A DNA stretch of 38,879 nt, taken from assembly GCA_030615265.1 (NCBI GenBank), contig JAUWZP010000010.1, positions 1-38,879 on the forward strand, given 5' to 3'. Under the pieces are notes generated by a model. The model had not been told where the DNA came from, did no database searches, and was given only the letters and a program-made list of their open reading frames with translations. This document shows positions 31,072 through 38,568 of this stretch, in pieces (position 1 is the first letter of the stretch; each line of letters starts with the position of its first letter). Made by a program: the position numbers and the translations under genes. This DNA comes from Candidatus Bathyarchaeota archaeon. Lineage in GTDB: Archaea > Thermoproteota > Bathyarchaeia > Bathyarchaeales > Bathyarchaeaceae.

Positions 31072-32190
31072 TTGAAGATGGGCTTCATTGTCAACCCAAT
31101 CGCTGGCATGGGCGGAAGAGTTGGGCTCAAAGGAACAAACGGCGTGTTGAAAGAGGCTCTTGCTCGAGGAGCAGAACCTATTGCACCAATCAAAGCAAAG
31201 GAATTTCTCGAAAAGCTGAGAGAACTGCAACTCGAGTCTTCAATTCAATTTCTAACCTGTCCAGCTCCGATGGGCGAAGAACACATAAGGGCTACGGGGT
31301 TGAAGGCGCAAATTTTACCGATGTCTCTTGACTCTGAAACCACACTGGAAGACACCAAGTTGGCTGTTCGATTTTTGGTGAAGTCTAAGGTTGATTTGAT
31401 AGTTTTTGTTGGCGGAGACGGCACAGCCCGAGACATACTAGACGCCATGCAAGAAGTAAACAACGTACTGGCTTTAGGGGTTCCTTCAGGCGTCAAGATG
31501 TACAGTGGCATATTCGCTGCAAGCGCATTAGATGCTGCAGAAGTTGTTCAAGCCTTCCTAGAAGGATCTGCTCAAACAATGGATTTTGAAATAATGGACG
31601 TCGATGAAACCGCAGCTCGGCAAGACCGCCTTTCAGTGAAGCTTTACGGCTTTCTTAAAGGACCGTTCGTACCAATGCGTCTCGTAGGCAGCAAGCAGGT
31701 GAGTCCAGAAACGGTTGATGAGCATGAAAATCAGATGGCCACTGCCCGTTTTGTAGTGGAAAACATGGATTCCAAAGCCGCGTATATCCTTGGTCCCGGC
31801 ACAACAATCAAATGCATCGCTGAGTTGCTTGGTGTAGAGAAAACCTTGCTGGGCGTTGACATTTACCGAGACAAAACCCTGATTAAAGATGTAAACGAGC
31901 AGAAAATACTGCAAGAGATTAAGGATAGGCGAAACGTTTGGATTATAGTGTCGCCTATTGGGCGTCAAGGCCTGCTGCTCGGAAGAGGAAATCAGCAGAT
32001 AAGTCCCGAAATAATTAAGCGCGTTGGAAAGGAAAAGATTATAGTTGCAGCTACAAGGAGCAAGATTCAGGGAATTGAAGGAAACGTTCTGCGAGTGGAT
32101 ACAGGAGACCGGGAAGTCGACAGCACGCTAAGAGGTTACATTAGAGTTGCCACAGACTACCGAGAATGGAGACTAATACAAGTACAATAA
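31072..32190 (+). CDS. ATP-NAD kinase family protein (COG3199 type)
   Basis: The 372-aa protein belongs to the archaeal/bacterial NAD kinase-like family that would phosphorylate NAD to NADP. It begins MGFIVNPIAGMGGRVGLKGTNG (about 3-24). It has the nucleotide-binding VFVGGDGTARDILDA (about 116-130), GVPSGVKMYSGIFA (about 137-150) and the ILGPGTTIKCIAELL block (about 240-254). TTG 31072 has AGGTGTGA six bases upstream; ATG 31078 is an alternative. It is a host gene that was probably divergent from tdh before the element inserted between them. Confidence 0.88.
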   Translation: MKMGFIVNPIAGMGGRVGLKGTNGVLKEALARGAEPIAPIKAKEFLEKLRELQLESSIQFLTCPAPMGEEHIRATGLKAQILPMSLDSETTLEDTKLAVRFLVKSKVDLIVFVGGDGTARDILDAMQEVNNVLALGVPSGVKMYSGIFAASALDAAEVVQAFLEGSAQTMDFEIMDVDETAARQDRLSVKLYGFLKGPFVPMRLVGSKQVSPETVDEHENQMATARFVVENMDSKAAYILGPGTTIKCIAELLGVEKTLLGVDIYRDKTLIKDVNEQKILQEIKDRRNVWIIVSPIGRQGLLLGRGNQQISPEIIKRVGKEKIIVAATRSKIQGIEGNVLRVDTGDREVDSTLRGYIRVATDYREWRLIQVQ

Positions 32191-32247
32191 CCTTACAAGC
32201 GAGGTTGTGTTGCAGAGTAACTTTTTCTCAGTAACACGAATCAGAGT

Positions 32248-32652
32248 CTATTCACCTATCACTTGAACTACAATCGTTCTTTGTCTCGGATACACGTCGG
32301 TTTCAACAAAGACCAAGGATTGCCATGTGCCCAGAACAACGTGGCCGTCAATTATAGGCAAGGTTCTGTCTGGACACAGAAATACTGATCGAAGATGAGA
32401 ATGGGCGTTTGATGGATGCCTGTAAGACGTGCGTTTTGGGATAAGTCTTTCTAGGGTATCTTTCAAGTCTGCCATCAGGCTGGGTTCGTATTCAGTTAGG
32501 ATCAAGATGCCAGTTGCATGGGGCGCAAAAACGTGGGCTAAGCCGTTTTTAACGCCTGAGTTCGCCACTATATCTTGAACCTTACCTGTGAGGTCTACAA
32601 GGTCGATTTCACCCTTTGTTGAAAACTTGAAACTTTCGTTGAAGACTTTCAT
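32248..32652 (-). CDS. YjbQ/UPF0047 family protein
   Basis: The 134-aa single-domain protein matches the YjbQ family, some members of which have weak thiamin-phosphate synthase activity. Signatures are HVFAPHATGILILTEYEP (about 42-59), a DL pair in LMADLKDTL, NAHSHLRSVFLCPDRTLPI (about 82-100) and GTWQSLVFVETD (about 107-118). The conserved His residues form a probable metal site. Length is standard. The cellular role is unclear across the family. Confidence 0.9.
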   Translation of the reverse strand: MKVFNESFKFSTKGEIDLVDLTGKVQDIVANSGVKNGLAHVFAPHATGILILTEYEPSLMADLKDTLERLIPKRTSYRHPSNAHSHLRSVFLCPDRTLPIIDGHVVLGTWQSLVFVETDVYPRQRTIVVQVIGE

Positions 32653-32814
32653 CTTCCAAGTCCTCCAAACACAGCTTGGATTAATACTTCTGAAAGGATA
32701 AAACTATTGTGAATGTTTTCTTGCGGCTCGTTTGTCTCTCTTTCTAAACAGATGAGATGAGAGTTTTCTCTGCTGGACAAGCGAGGCAACCGTGTTTGAA
32801 CTTTGTTTAGATAG

Positions 32815-32832
32815 CTTATGCAAATGCATAAG
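32815..32832. repeat. Perfect palindrome CTTATGCA-AA-TGCATAAG
   Basis: Eight-base arms with a two-base centre, isolated in a 540-base intergenic region. It may be a dimeric-regulator operator; no neighbouring gene start lies within 150 bases. Confidence 0.45.
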
Positions 32833-33153
32833 AAGGAATCTGTTGATGCTTTTGTATCCGGTGAAAAATCCTGAAGGCTTTAGTGAGCATTAGTGATGAT
32901 ACATGCTATTGTTAATACGTGTCCCACTAACGTCACCCACATGTGTTTCTCTAATATTCATGAATGGACAAATCATATGTGTTTGCCTACATAAAATGGT
33001 TAAGAATATATCAGTCACGTTAAAGCGCCTTGAATTAAGCTCCTTTTATTCGCTCGTTGCTTTCAAAATTCGTGGTGAAATCTGGTGGGAACCGTCACTG
33101 CCATGCGCTTTCAGTGGATACAGAAGCATATACACGCGCTGTTCTTTGAGATT

Positions 33154-33166
33154 ATTTTATAAATCT
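33154..33166 (+). promoter_or_regulatory. TATA box of the CBS-domain gene
   Basis: ATTTTATAAATCT is centred about 37 bases before ATG 33197, giving a leader of about 10 bases. Confidence 0.5.
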
Positions 33167-33196
33167 AAACAAAATATCATAGGCTTGGTGTATTCT

Positions 33197-33652
33197 ATGT
33201 CGCTTAAAGTTGAAGGTGCTATGGTTAAAAACGTAGTCACGGTTGATACCGACGCCACAGTGAAGAAAGCAGTGGAGATCATGAATAAACATGAAATTGG
33301 CTGCTTGGTTGTGATGAAAGGAAACAGACTGGTTGGCATTTTAACCGAACGCGACATACTGAAAAGAGTTTTAGGCGAATCCAGAAACCCAGAGAAGACA
33401 AAGGTAAGCGAAATAATGACCACCCCTGTCATAACAGCCTCACCTACAACTAACCTCGAAGAAGCAGCTAAACTCATGTTTGAAAAGAACGTGAAAAAGC
33501 TTCCCGTAGTGTCGGAAGGAAAACTTGTTGGCTTAATCACGCTTACAGACTTAGCCCGTTTCCAACCCGGAATCATCCGCTTACTTAGGCGAATTATAAA
33601 TGAAAACACGCCTAAAAGAATGAAAAAGGTTGTCGACTACTACATAGTCTAA
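33197..33652 (+). CDS. CBS-domain pair protein
   Basis: From ATG 33197 the 151-aa protein consists of two CBS domains: GAMVKNVVTVDTDATVKKAV to GILTERDILKRVL (about 7-59), and VSEIMTTPVITASPTTNLEE to GLITLTDLARF (about 70-121). CBS pairs bind adenosine nucleotides such as AMP, ATP or SAM and act as energy sensors. The C-terminal tail is basic. The ATG is fixed by a TATA box about 37 bases upstream; the longer frame to 32903 is not gene-like. Confidence 0.88.
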   Translation: MSLKVEGAMVKNVVTVDTDATVKKAVEIMNKHEIGCLVVMKGNRLVGILTERDILKRVLGESRNPEKTKVSEIMTTPVITASPTTNLEEAAKLMFEKNVKKLPVVSEGKLVGLITLTDLARFQPGIIRLLRRIINENTPKRMKKVVDYYIV

Positions 33653-33932
33653 AGAACTGTTAATGTTTCAAATTTGCTTCTAAGCGCATACGTATACATA
33701 ATATGTTCTTAAGTGATCTAAGTGCGCGGGTGTGTGCAAGTGTGTCATTTGTACAGCGTTTTGCGTTTTTAGTGGTTTTCAACGCGTTTTTTGCAATGTC
33801 CATAGATTTTGGTACACTCTTTTAATGAAGCTACCATAATCAGTAGGGGTTAATTTGTACACAAAAATGTGTCTATGTTACGAGTGGGTATCTTTTCATG
33901 GTTTAGTAGGGGGAGTATTTAGTGCAAAAATG
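33653..33932. other. Convergent AT-rich gap
   Basis: 280 bases between convergent genes. T-rich tracts such as TTTTTAGTGGTTTTC may end transcription. I see no gene. Confidence 0.35.
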
Positions 33933-34556
33933 CTATGTCATTTGTTGGTCCATGAAGTCTAAGGCTTTCTTTTGTTCTTTTTTGCTTGTTCCCAGGTATT
34001 CGTCTAAGACTCTTGCACTTTTTATTCCACTGAAACTTTTTAGCCTTAGTAAACTTGCTGTTGGATCGCTGCCTATTTCGGATAGTCTGTTGAGCCTCAG
34101 AAAGTGCGGATAGTATTTCTTGCCTAAAACCTTCTTTATGATCTCCCATGCCTTTGTGCTTTGAATGTTTGGAAAAACCCATCTTGCTTTCTTCACCAGT
34201 CTTGTGCGCTTCTTATCTTCATAGACATAAACTGCTTTACGGTGTGGCTTTCGCTGCTTAGCCTTCTTAACAACCTCAACAATCTTATCTACACCAAACC
34301 AGTAAAGAGGCAGCTCAATAGGGTCCACAGTAGCACCACCTTTCTTTCTCTGATGAAAGTCAACTATCAAGTGTGTCTCGTTTATCGTAAAGTCTTCTGC
34401 TATTCTTTCGTAGGCTTCACTCTTACGGACACCACAATAATAGAGTAGTATGAAATAGGCTTGCTCTGAAATTGACAGCTTTGTGTCTATGACTTTCTGT
34501 TTTACTTCCTGGAAGCTCATTATATCGTGCTGCTTACCATACTTGTATATCGGCAT
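33933..34556 (-). CDS. Short tyrosine recombinase, catalytic domain only
   Basis: The 207-aa protein has the catalytic core of a tyrosine recombinase: YYCGVRKSEAYERI with Arg I (about 39-52), PHFLRLNRLSEIG (HxxR, about 151-163) and FSGIKSARVLDEYLGTS with the nucleophile Tyr (about 175-191). The usual second His is Lys here (GIK). The N-terminal core-binding domain is absent or very short. It may be a minimal archaeal integrase or a shortened remnant. It is divergent from the Hjc-like gene across an AT-rich promoter region. Confidence 0.75.
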   Translation of the reverse strand: MPIYKYGKQHDIMSFQEVKQKVIDTKLSISEQAYFILLYYCGVRKSEAYERIAEDFTINETHLIVDFHQRKKGGATVDPIELPLYWFGVDKIVEVVKKAKQRKPHRKAVYVYEDKKRTRLVKKARWVFPNIQSTKAWEIIKKVLGKKYYPHFLRLNRLSEIGSDPTASLLRLKSFSGIKSARVLDEYLGTSKKEQKKALDFMDQQMT

Positions 34557-34673
34557 ATGTTACAAACCTCTTACCATGAAAAATTCTTGCGAATACTATA
34601 GCCATAATATCCGTTTTCCCTTAATATGCCTTACCTTTCTCTTATGCACTCTGAAAATTAGACCCTTATATGA

Positions 34674-34687
34674 ATTATATATAATAT
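34674..34687 (+). promoter_or_regulatory. TATA box before the Hjc-like gene
   Basis: TTATATATAATAT is centred 25 bases before position 34705, where the conserved Hjc reading frame begins. It suggests a transcript starting almost exactly at the ATA codon there. Confidence 0.5.
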
Positions 34688-34704
34688 AGTAGATAGGGAG
34701 AAAA

Positions 34705-35115
34705 ATAAAAAGAGGTGCGAAAGCCTATAAGAATCCTCAAATTGACAAAAGAGAGCTGTTACAGAAACACGGTTACAGCGCGGTGCGGGTCCCCGTCAGC
34801 AACCCAAGTCTTAATCCTCTACCAGACATCATAGCACGACGCGGTGAATACATCTATGCTTTTGAAGTGAAAAACGTCAACTATTACGCTTATGTTCCGA
34901 AAAGGCAAATTGACAAACTGTTTCGTTTTCTGGACGAGTTTATTCCTATTTCGAGAGAATCCAAGCACGCGGTATCAGCTGCGCATATGGGGAAGAAATG
35001 GATATTCAAAGAGATACTGTGGGCAAAATGGGAGAAGGGGAAACTGCCTGAGAAAGAGCGTATTCTAAAGAGAGACAAAGGCAACTTTAACATGGAAAAA
35101 AGTGGCAGAGAGTAG
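34705..35115 (+). CDS. hjc: Hjc-like Holliday junction resolvase, non-standard start
   Basis: The conserved frame reads KRGAKAYKNPQIDKRELLQKHG near its start. It continues with PDIIARRGEYIYAFEVKNV (about 50-68), giving the Hjc active-site series E...D...ExK. Hjc cuts four-way DNA junctions. There is no ATG, GTG or TTG in frame between the upstream stop (34690-34692) and GTG 34783. Starting at that GTG would remove the first catalytic Glu. ATA 34705 has GGGAG just upstream (34696-34700) and lies 25 bases after a TATA box, so it is my best start. A frameshift or sequencing error in the A-rich AAAAATAAAAAG stretch is the alternative. The C-terminus extends about 30 charged residues beyond typical Hjc. 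Confidence 0.7.
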   Translation: MKRGAKAYKNPQIDKRELLQKHGYSAVRVPVSNPSLNPLPDIIARRGEYIYAFEVKNVNYYAYVPKRQIDKLFRFLDEFIPISRESKHAVSAAHMGKKWIFKEILWAKWEKGKLPEKERILKRDKGNFNMEKSGRE

Positions 35116-35116
35116 T

Positions 35117-35128
35117 TTCATTTTTTTG
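35117..35128. terminator. T-run between hjc and arsR
   Basis: TTTCATTTTTTTGTTAC-type T run directly follows the hjc stop and can end its transcript. On the other strand it lies just after the arsR stop, as an A run. Confidence 0.4.
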
Positions 35129-35518
35129 TTACTTTCTGAATTTAACGTTCAGCTCCTCAAACTTCTTCAGTATGTGAAAGACCATGTCATTTGACATTGA
35201 ATAGAACATCCATTTTCCATGTCTTTCCCCATGGATTAGCCCAGCGTTTTCTAGGATATTTAAATGATGAGAAATTGTAGGTTGCGAAGTGTCAATTGCC
35301 AGATTTAACTCGCAAACACACATCTTTCTATGGGTCAGAAGCTTCAGAATTTTCAATCTCGTAGAATCTGAAAACGCTTTGAAAAGTCTAGTCTCCTCCT
35401 TCAGTTTCTTCAAGGAAATGCTTGCTGAAAGTGATTGAAGCTGCTTAATATACTCCGATGCACTTTCTGCGGGACAGATTCCAGAGGCAATCAATCTTTC
35501 AACAGCTTCTTTACTCAA
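35129..35518 (-). CDS. arsR: ArsR-family transcriptional repressor
   Basis: The 129-aa winged-helix protein has the ArsR core: FKAFSDSTRLKILKLLTHRKMCVCEL (about 46-71) carrying the metal-binding CVC pair. The recognition helix IDTSQPTISHHLNILENAGLI (about 75-95) and the wing HGERHGKWMFYSM follow. Another Cys near the N-terminus (SGICPAES) could complete an As(III) site. The start is TTG 35518, preceded by GGAGCTGAT. It is divergent from the acr3 locus, with a perfect dyad between them, the usual arsenic-module arrangement. Confidence 0.9.
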   Translation of the reverse strand: MSKEAVERLIASGICPAESASEYIKQLQSLSASISLKKLKEETRLFKAFSDSTRLKILKLLTHRKMCVCELNLAIDTSQPTISHHLNILENAGLIHGERHGKWMFYSMSNDMVFHILKKFEELNVKFRK

Positions 35519-35540
35519 CCTATCAGCTCCATTCTAAAAG

Positions 35541-35557
35541 TATCTATCAAATAGATA
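35541..35557. promoter_or_regulatory. ArsR operator
   Basis: TATCTAT-CAA-ATAGATA is a perfect inverted repeat with seven-base arms, 23 bases before the arsR start. Further TATCTAT half-sites follow at 35568-35578. It overlaps the divergent promoter region, so ArsR binding would repress both arsR and the acr3 genes. Confidence 0.65.
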
Positions 35558-35561
35558 TTTT

Positions 35562-35576
35562 TAAATATATCTATCT
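35562..35576. promoter_or_regulatory. Divergent TATA region of arsR and acr3
   Basis: TAAATATATCTATCT can serve as TATA box on the + strand, about 40 bases before ATG 35611. The overlapping ATATTTAAAAATA on the minus strand serves arsR. Both sit inside the dyad region. Confidence 0.45.
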
Positions 35577-35610
35577 ATTACCCTCTTCTCTCTTGCAAAG
35601 GGAACACGCA

Positions 35611-35748
35611 ATGAGTATCAAAAGGAGAGAAACTCTAGGAATTTTCGAGAAATATCTCATATTGTGGATTGCTATATGCATAGTTGTCGGGTTTCTATTG
35701 GGAAGATTTCTTCCCGGGTCTGGTCGATATCTTGACTCTCTAAGATAG
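35611..35748 (+). pseudogene. N-terminal remnant of an acr3 paralogue (45 codons)
   Basis: The ATG at 35611 opens a 45-codon frame beginning MSIKRRETLGIFEKYLILWI and containing VVGFLLGRFLPG. It matches the first 40 residues of the intact Acr3 gene just downstream (LGKWEKYIYVWI, IGILLGRFLSG) but ends in TAG after YLDSLR. The most likely reading is a tandem duplication in which the first copy was cut down. Lying in the leader of the ars unit it might still be translated as a one-helix peptide. Confidence 0.65.
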
Positions 35749-35801
35749 AATGGAATACGATGGGGGTCATTCAAGAACTCGTTCAGGTTGGTGATTAGAA
35801 T

Positions 35802-36845
35802 ATGACAGAACAGAAAGTTGCCCTTGGAAAGTGGGAGAAGTATATTTATGTTTGGATTCTTCTGTGCATGGTTATTGGGATCCTTCTAGGCAGATTTCTA
35901 AGCGGGTTTCTGCCGGTGTTTGAGCTGCTTCTTGAGACATGGACGGTTTACGGCCTGTCAATTCCAATAGGCATTGCCTTGTTCCTCGTGATGTACCCAA
36001 CAGTAGCTGAAATAGAGATTAAAGAAATAAAAAAGGCTACTAAAAAACCCAAACCGTTGCTGCTCACGTTAATCGGCAATTGGCTCATTGCCCCAATAAT
36101 CATGACACTCTTAGCCAACTTCTTCTTAGCGGGCTACCCAGAGTTTATCGCAGGCGCGATTTTGCTGGGAATAGCGCCCTGTACCGCCCTTGTTCTATTT
36201 TGGATTAAGATGGCTCGAGCTGACTTGGGTCAAGGGATAGTAAACACAGCGATTAATTCGTTGACACTCTTAGGCCTTTATGGGTTCTCCGCAGGCGCCT
36301 TTTTAGGAGTCAGCGGAATTCCTGTTCCGTGGGAGCTAATTGCCCTTGGTGTAATTCTCTATATCGCCGTACCAATAGGCTTGGGAATAATCTTAAGGAT
36401 AGAGTTAACGAAGAGGAGAGGAAAAGCGTGGTACGACAATAAGTATTTGCCCATCATGCGCCGTTTAGCGATAGTCGGATTGGTGTTTGACTTAATACTT
36501 ATTTTCGCTTACGGGGGAGAGCCGATCATTAACAACCCCGCTGTAGTTGGGTTGATTTCCATCCCTCTACTGATTCAATACGGCATAATGGTTACGCTAT
36601 TGTACGGGGTCGCATGGCTTTTCAACTGGGATTACGAAACCTCGGCTTGCAGCGCCCTCATAGGTTCAAGTAGTCATTTTGAAGTCGCTATCGCGGTGGC
36701 GATAACGTTATGGGGCGTCAGGTCAGGCGCAGTTCTGGCGACGGTGATTGGGCCCCTTTGGGAAGTCCCACTCATGATTATGGCTTCGAAGCTGTTTTTA
36801 AGAAGCAAACACTTCTTCCCACGGAAATCTAAGGTTGGAGGTTGA
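35802..36845 (+). CDS. acr3: Acr3 arsenite efflux permease
   Basis: The 347-aa protein is a ten-helix membrane carrier of the Acr3/BASS superfamily that exports arsenite. Helices run from YIYVWILLCMVIGILLGRF (about 14-32) to VLATVIGPLWEVPLMIMA. The transport-site GIAPCTALVLFW (about 124-135) contains the conserved Cys, and the helix-broken SACSALIGSSSHFEVAIAVAI (about 281-301) is the second crossover motif. GGTTGGTGATTAGAAT precedes ATG 35802. Length is normal. arsR and its operator upstream complete the module. Confidence 0.94.
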   Translation: MTEQKVALGKWEKYIYVWILLCMVIGILLGRFLSGFLPVFELLLETWTVYGLSIPIGIALFLVMYPTVAEIEIKEIKKATKKPKPLLLTLIGNWLIAPIIMTLLANFFLAGYPEFIAGAILLGIAPCTALVLFWIKMARADLGQGIVNTAINSLTLLGLYGFSAGAFLGVSGIPVPWELIALGVILYIAVPIGLGIILRIELTKRRGKAWYDNKYLPIMRRLAIVGLVFDLILIFAYGGEPIINNPAVVGLISIPLLIQYGIMVTLLYGVAWLFNWDYETSACSALIGSSSHFEVAIAVAITLWGVRSGAVLATVIGPLWEVPLMIMASKLFLRSKHFFPRKSKVGG

Positions 36846-37046
36846 AAAAATGGGCCAAAAGGAGCCAAGCTTGGCAAGAAATAAAGGGAAGTGTGAACAT
36901 GAATGGAAGGCAAACATAATTTCTTTTATATGTAGCAGTTTGTGACGCGTGAATTTTTGAGGGAAACTAGCTTAAATAGAAAAACTAAGTGAATTAAATT
37001 ACACAGATTTTGTCAATCCTTTCCGCAAAAATGTTTTATGCTGAAT

Positions 37047-37769
37047 TTACTGCAAAAATTTTGTTAATTTATGCTTTTCAGATTTGATTTTTATAGAGAA
37101 ATGTGTTAGTAAATGTGTGTGGGCTGGCAGTTCATTTAGAAAGTTTTGGATCTTTAGTATGGGTACTATTGGGACTTTGTTGTGGAATTTGAAGGGTCCT
37201 TGTGTAAGTGATAATACCGTTGGAGTGAATATGGCTTGTTTCCATGTTTCCAGTCCTATTTTTTCATAGACTATGGGAAAGGCGTCTGCCAGGGCTTCAG
37301 TTCGGTTTGTCTGCATCTCAACGACTCTAACTATAGCTGCTCTACTCCAGCCATGATGCCAATGCTTACAGTCCACGCAAACGATTAGGGGCTCCATACG
37401 TGCTAAAAGGTCTATTTCAAATCTCTTTCCTGCATGTTTAAAACGGAAATTGTTCGAAACGCTGTAACCGTTAGCCCTGAAAGCCTCAGCAGCCAGGTTT
37501 TCAAACTCCTTCCATTGAAGAAAATTGCACACGCGTTCAAAGTCTGCGCCCAACTGAATAGCACGAACTGCAATCTTTACACGTTGAATCGATGTCGCCT
37601 CAACTACTCCTCGCCTTTGTTGACAAAGCATGCTTTGGCAAAGTTTCTCTAAAATTTCATCGACAATCGGCATCGAAACCCGGGCATCCTTGCCGAGAAG
37701 TTCTTTCCGAAATGGTCCCTGCCTCGTCAGTTTTAACAGTGAAACGAGAATTTGCTTTTCAATCATCAT
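37047..37769 (-). CDS. wHTH plus restriction-endonuclease-fold protein (archaeal Mrr/Hjc-like)
   Basis: The 240-aa protein has an N-terminal winged helix (LLKLTRQGPFRKELLGKDAR, then MPIVDEILEKLC, about 9-44). A PD-(D/E)xK nuclease core follows: WKEFENLAAEAFRANGYSV (about 86-104), the acid RFEIDLLARM (about 115-124) and CVDCKHWHHGW (about 130-140), the last giving the D-x-K step. This matches the archaeal group of predicted endonucleases distantly related to Hjc and Mrr. DNA repair or defence is likely; no methylase is nearby. It is transcribed alone. Confidence 0.8.
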   Translation of the reverse strand: MMIEKQILVSLLKLTRQGPFRKELLGKDARVSMPIVDEILEKLCQSMLCQQRRGVVEATSIQRVKIAVRAIQLGADFERVCNFLQWKEFENLAAEAFRANGYSVSNNFRFKHAGKRFEIDLLARMEPLIVCVDCKHWHHGWSRAAIVRVVEMQTNRTEALADAFPIVYEKIGLETWKQAIFTPTVLSLTQGPFKFHNKVPIVPILKIQNFLNELPAHTHLLTHFSIKIKSEKHKLTKFLQ

Positions 37770-37995
37770 CTTTACTCAGAGTTAATTTGGAGCGCTCCTA
37801 TTTTACGGTTGACTTGATGAGAGCTCATTCTGTCCATAGAAGGGAAAGCTGGCCTGTTTTTATTGGTTTACTGTAAGTGTGATTACGGTATATTCTGTGT
37901 TTTGGAATATTTTTCGGTTGGGAACGCCCCTTTTAGGGTCAGGTGTCTTATGTTATAGATGAATGATATAGAAAAAGCTTAGCGAGGATTATGAC

Positions 37996-38268
37996 TTGGT
38001 TGACGGTTCCTTTGATGGTTCGCGTAAGCGTCGAGACCGCTCGGGTATTATGGCTGAAATCTTGGAGGTAGCCAGAGATGGCGTGCTTAAGACTCAGATC
38101 ATGTATAGGGCAAATTTGAGCTTTGCACAGTTGAACGAGTACTTATCTCTACTTTCAGACTTGAATCTTCTTGAAGCTGTGAATACGTCTAAGAGAACCA
38201 TCTACAAAACAACTGAGAAAGGCCTACGATACCTTCAGAGCTACATAGAAATTAGAAAAATGCTTTGA
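37996..38268 (+). CDS. Archaeal winged-helix protein (PF14947-like)
   Basis: The 90-aa protein starts at TTG 37996 and contains a single winged helix: MAEILEVARDGVLKTQIMYRANLS (about 19-42), FAQLNEYLSLLSDLNLLE (about 43-60), then a wing KRTIYKTTEKGLRYLQSY. This matches the small archaeal wHTH family that regulates mobile or stress genes. Its 3' end faces hairpin element copy B about 150 bases away. Confidence 0.78.
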   Translation: MVDGSFDGSRKRRDRSGIMAEILEVARDGVLKTQIMYRANLSFAQLNEYLSLLSDLNLLEAVNTSKRTIYKTTEKGLRYLQSYIEIRKML

Positions 38269-38400
38269 AAAAGGCAAAGAAGCAACATTAAAACGCGGAC
38301 TAGGCACGTTCAGTTGAAGTTTTAACACGAGTTAGAGATATTAAAGCTACAGATAACTAGAGTGACTAATCCGTGAATGCTTAACTGATCTGGATCGTAA
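38269..38400. other. Gap between wHTH gene and hairpin element copy B
   Basis: No gene is visible. It ends where similarity to element copy A begins, near 38401. Confidence 0.35.
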
Positions 38401-38513
38401 ACGCGAGTAGGTAGAGGACTCGTAGCAGATTGAGTAAACCGACTAAGGAGACATGAGTCTCTCAAGCAGTTATTCTGCTACGAATCCCACATATTGTTGC
38501 TAGCATAATCTGA
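38401..38513 (-). ncRNA. Candidate structured RNA / hairpin element, copy B
   Basis: Inverted copy of the 18.8-kb element. On the minus strand GGATTCGTAGCAGA pairs with TCTGCTACGAGTCC (38416-38487 overall). The middle stem AACTG pairs with CGGTT (one T-G pair where copy A has T-A). The inner GAGAC-TCAT-GTCTC repeats the same nested form. A TATA-like AATATGTATC (38534-38543) lies upstream on that strand, and similarity to copy A continues to about 38568. It points into the 3' end of the wHTH gene ending at 38268, just as copy A points into an HTH gene. Confidence 0.5.
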
Positions 38514-38568
38514 TGAAACGATTTTGCATTTTTGATACATATTGCCTGTCAGTTTTTTTGGTGGACTA

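Larger units (their letters stand above)
32653..33196. other. Gene-free stretch upstream of the CBS gene
   Basis: An open frame runs back from the CBS gene to 32903, but its translation is low-complexity and lacks a ribosome site, so I regard the stretch as noncoding. It holds the palindrome at 32815-32832 and the CBS promoter near 33158. Confidence 0.45.

Noticed and set aside
32903-33196. Long N-terminal extension of the CBS gene
   Set aside because: The translation is not protein-like, and a TATA box about 37 bases before ATG 33197 fixes the start.
34783-35115. Starting the Hjc-like protein at GTG 34783
   Set aside because: It would remove the first catalytic Glu and the conserved N-terminal helix, which are present in the same frame upstream.
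36850-36945. 31-codon frame after acr3 (MGQKEPSLARNK...)
   Set aside because: It has no ribosome site or domain, is very short, and its start is only four bases after the acr3 stop; at best a gene remnant.
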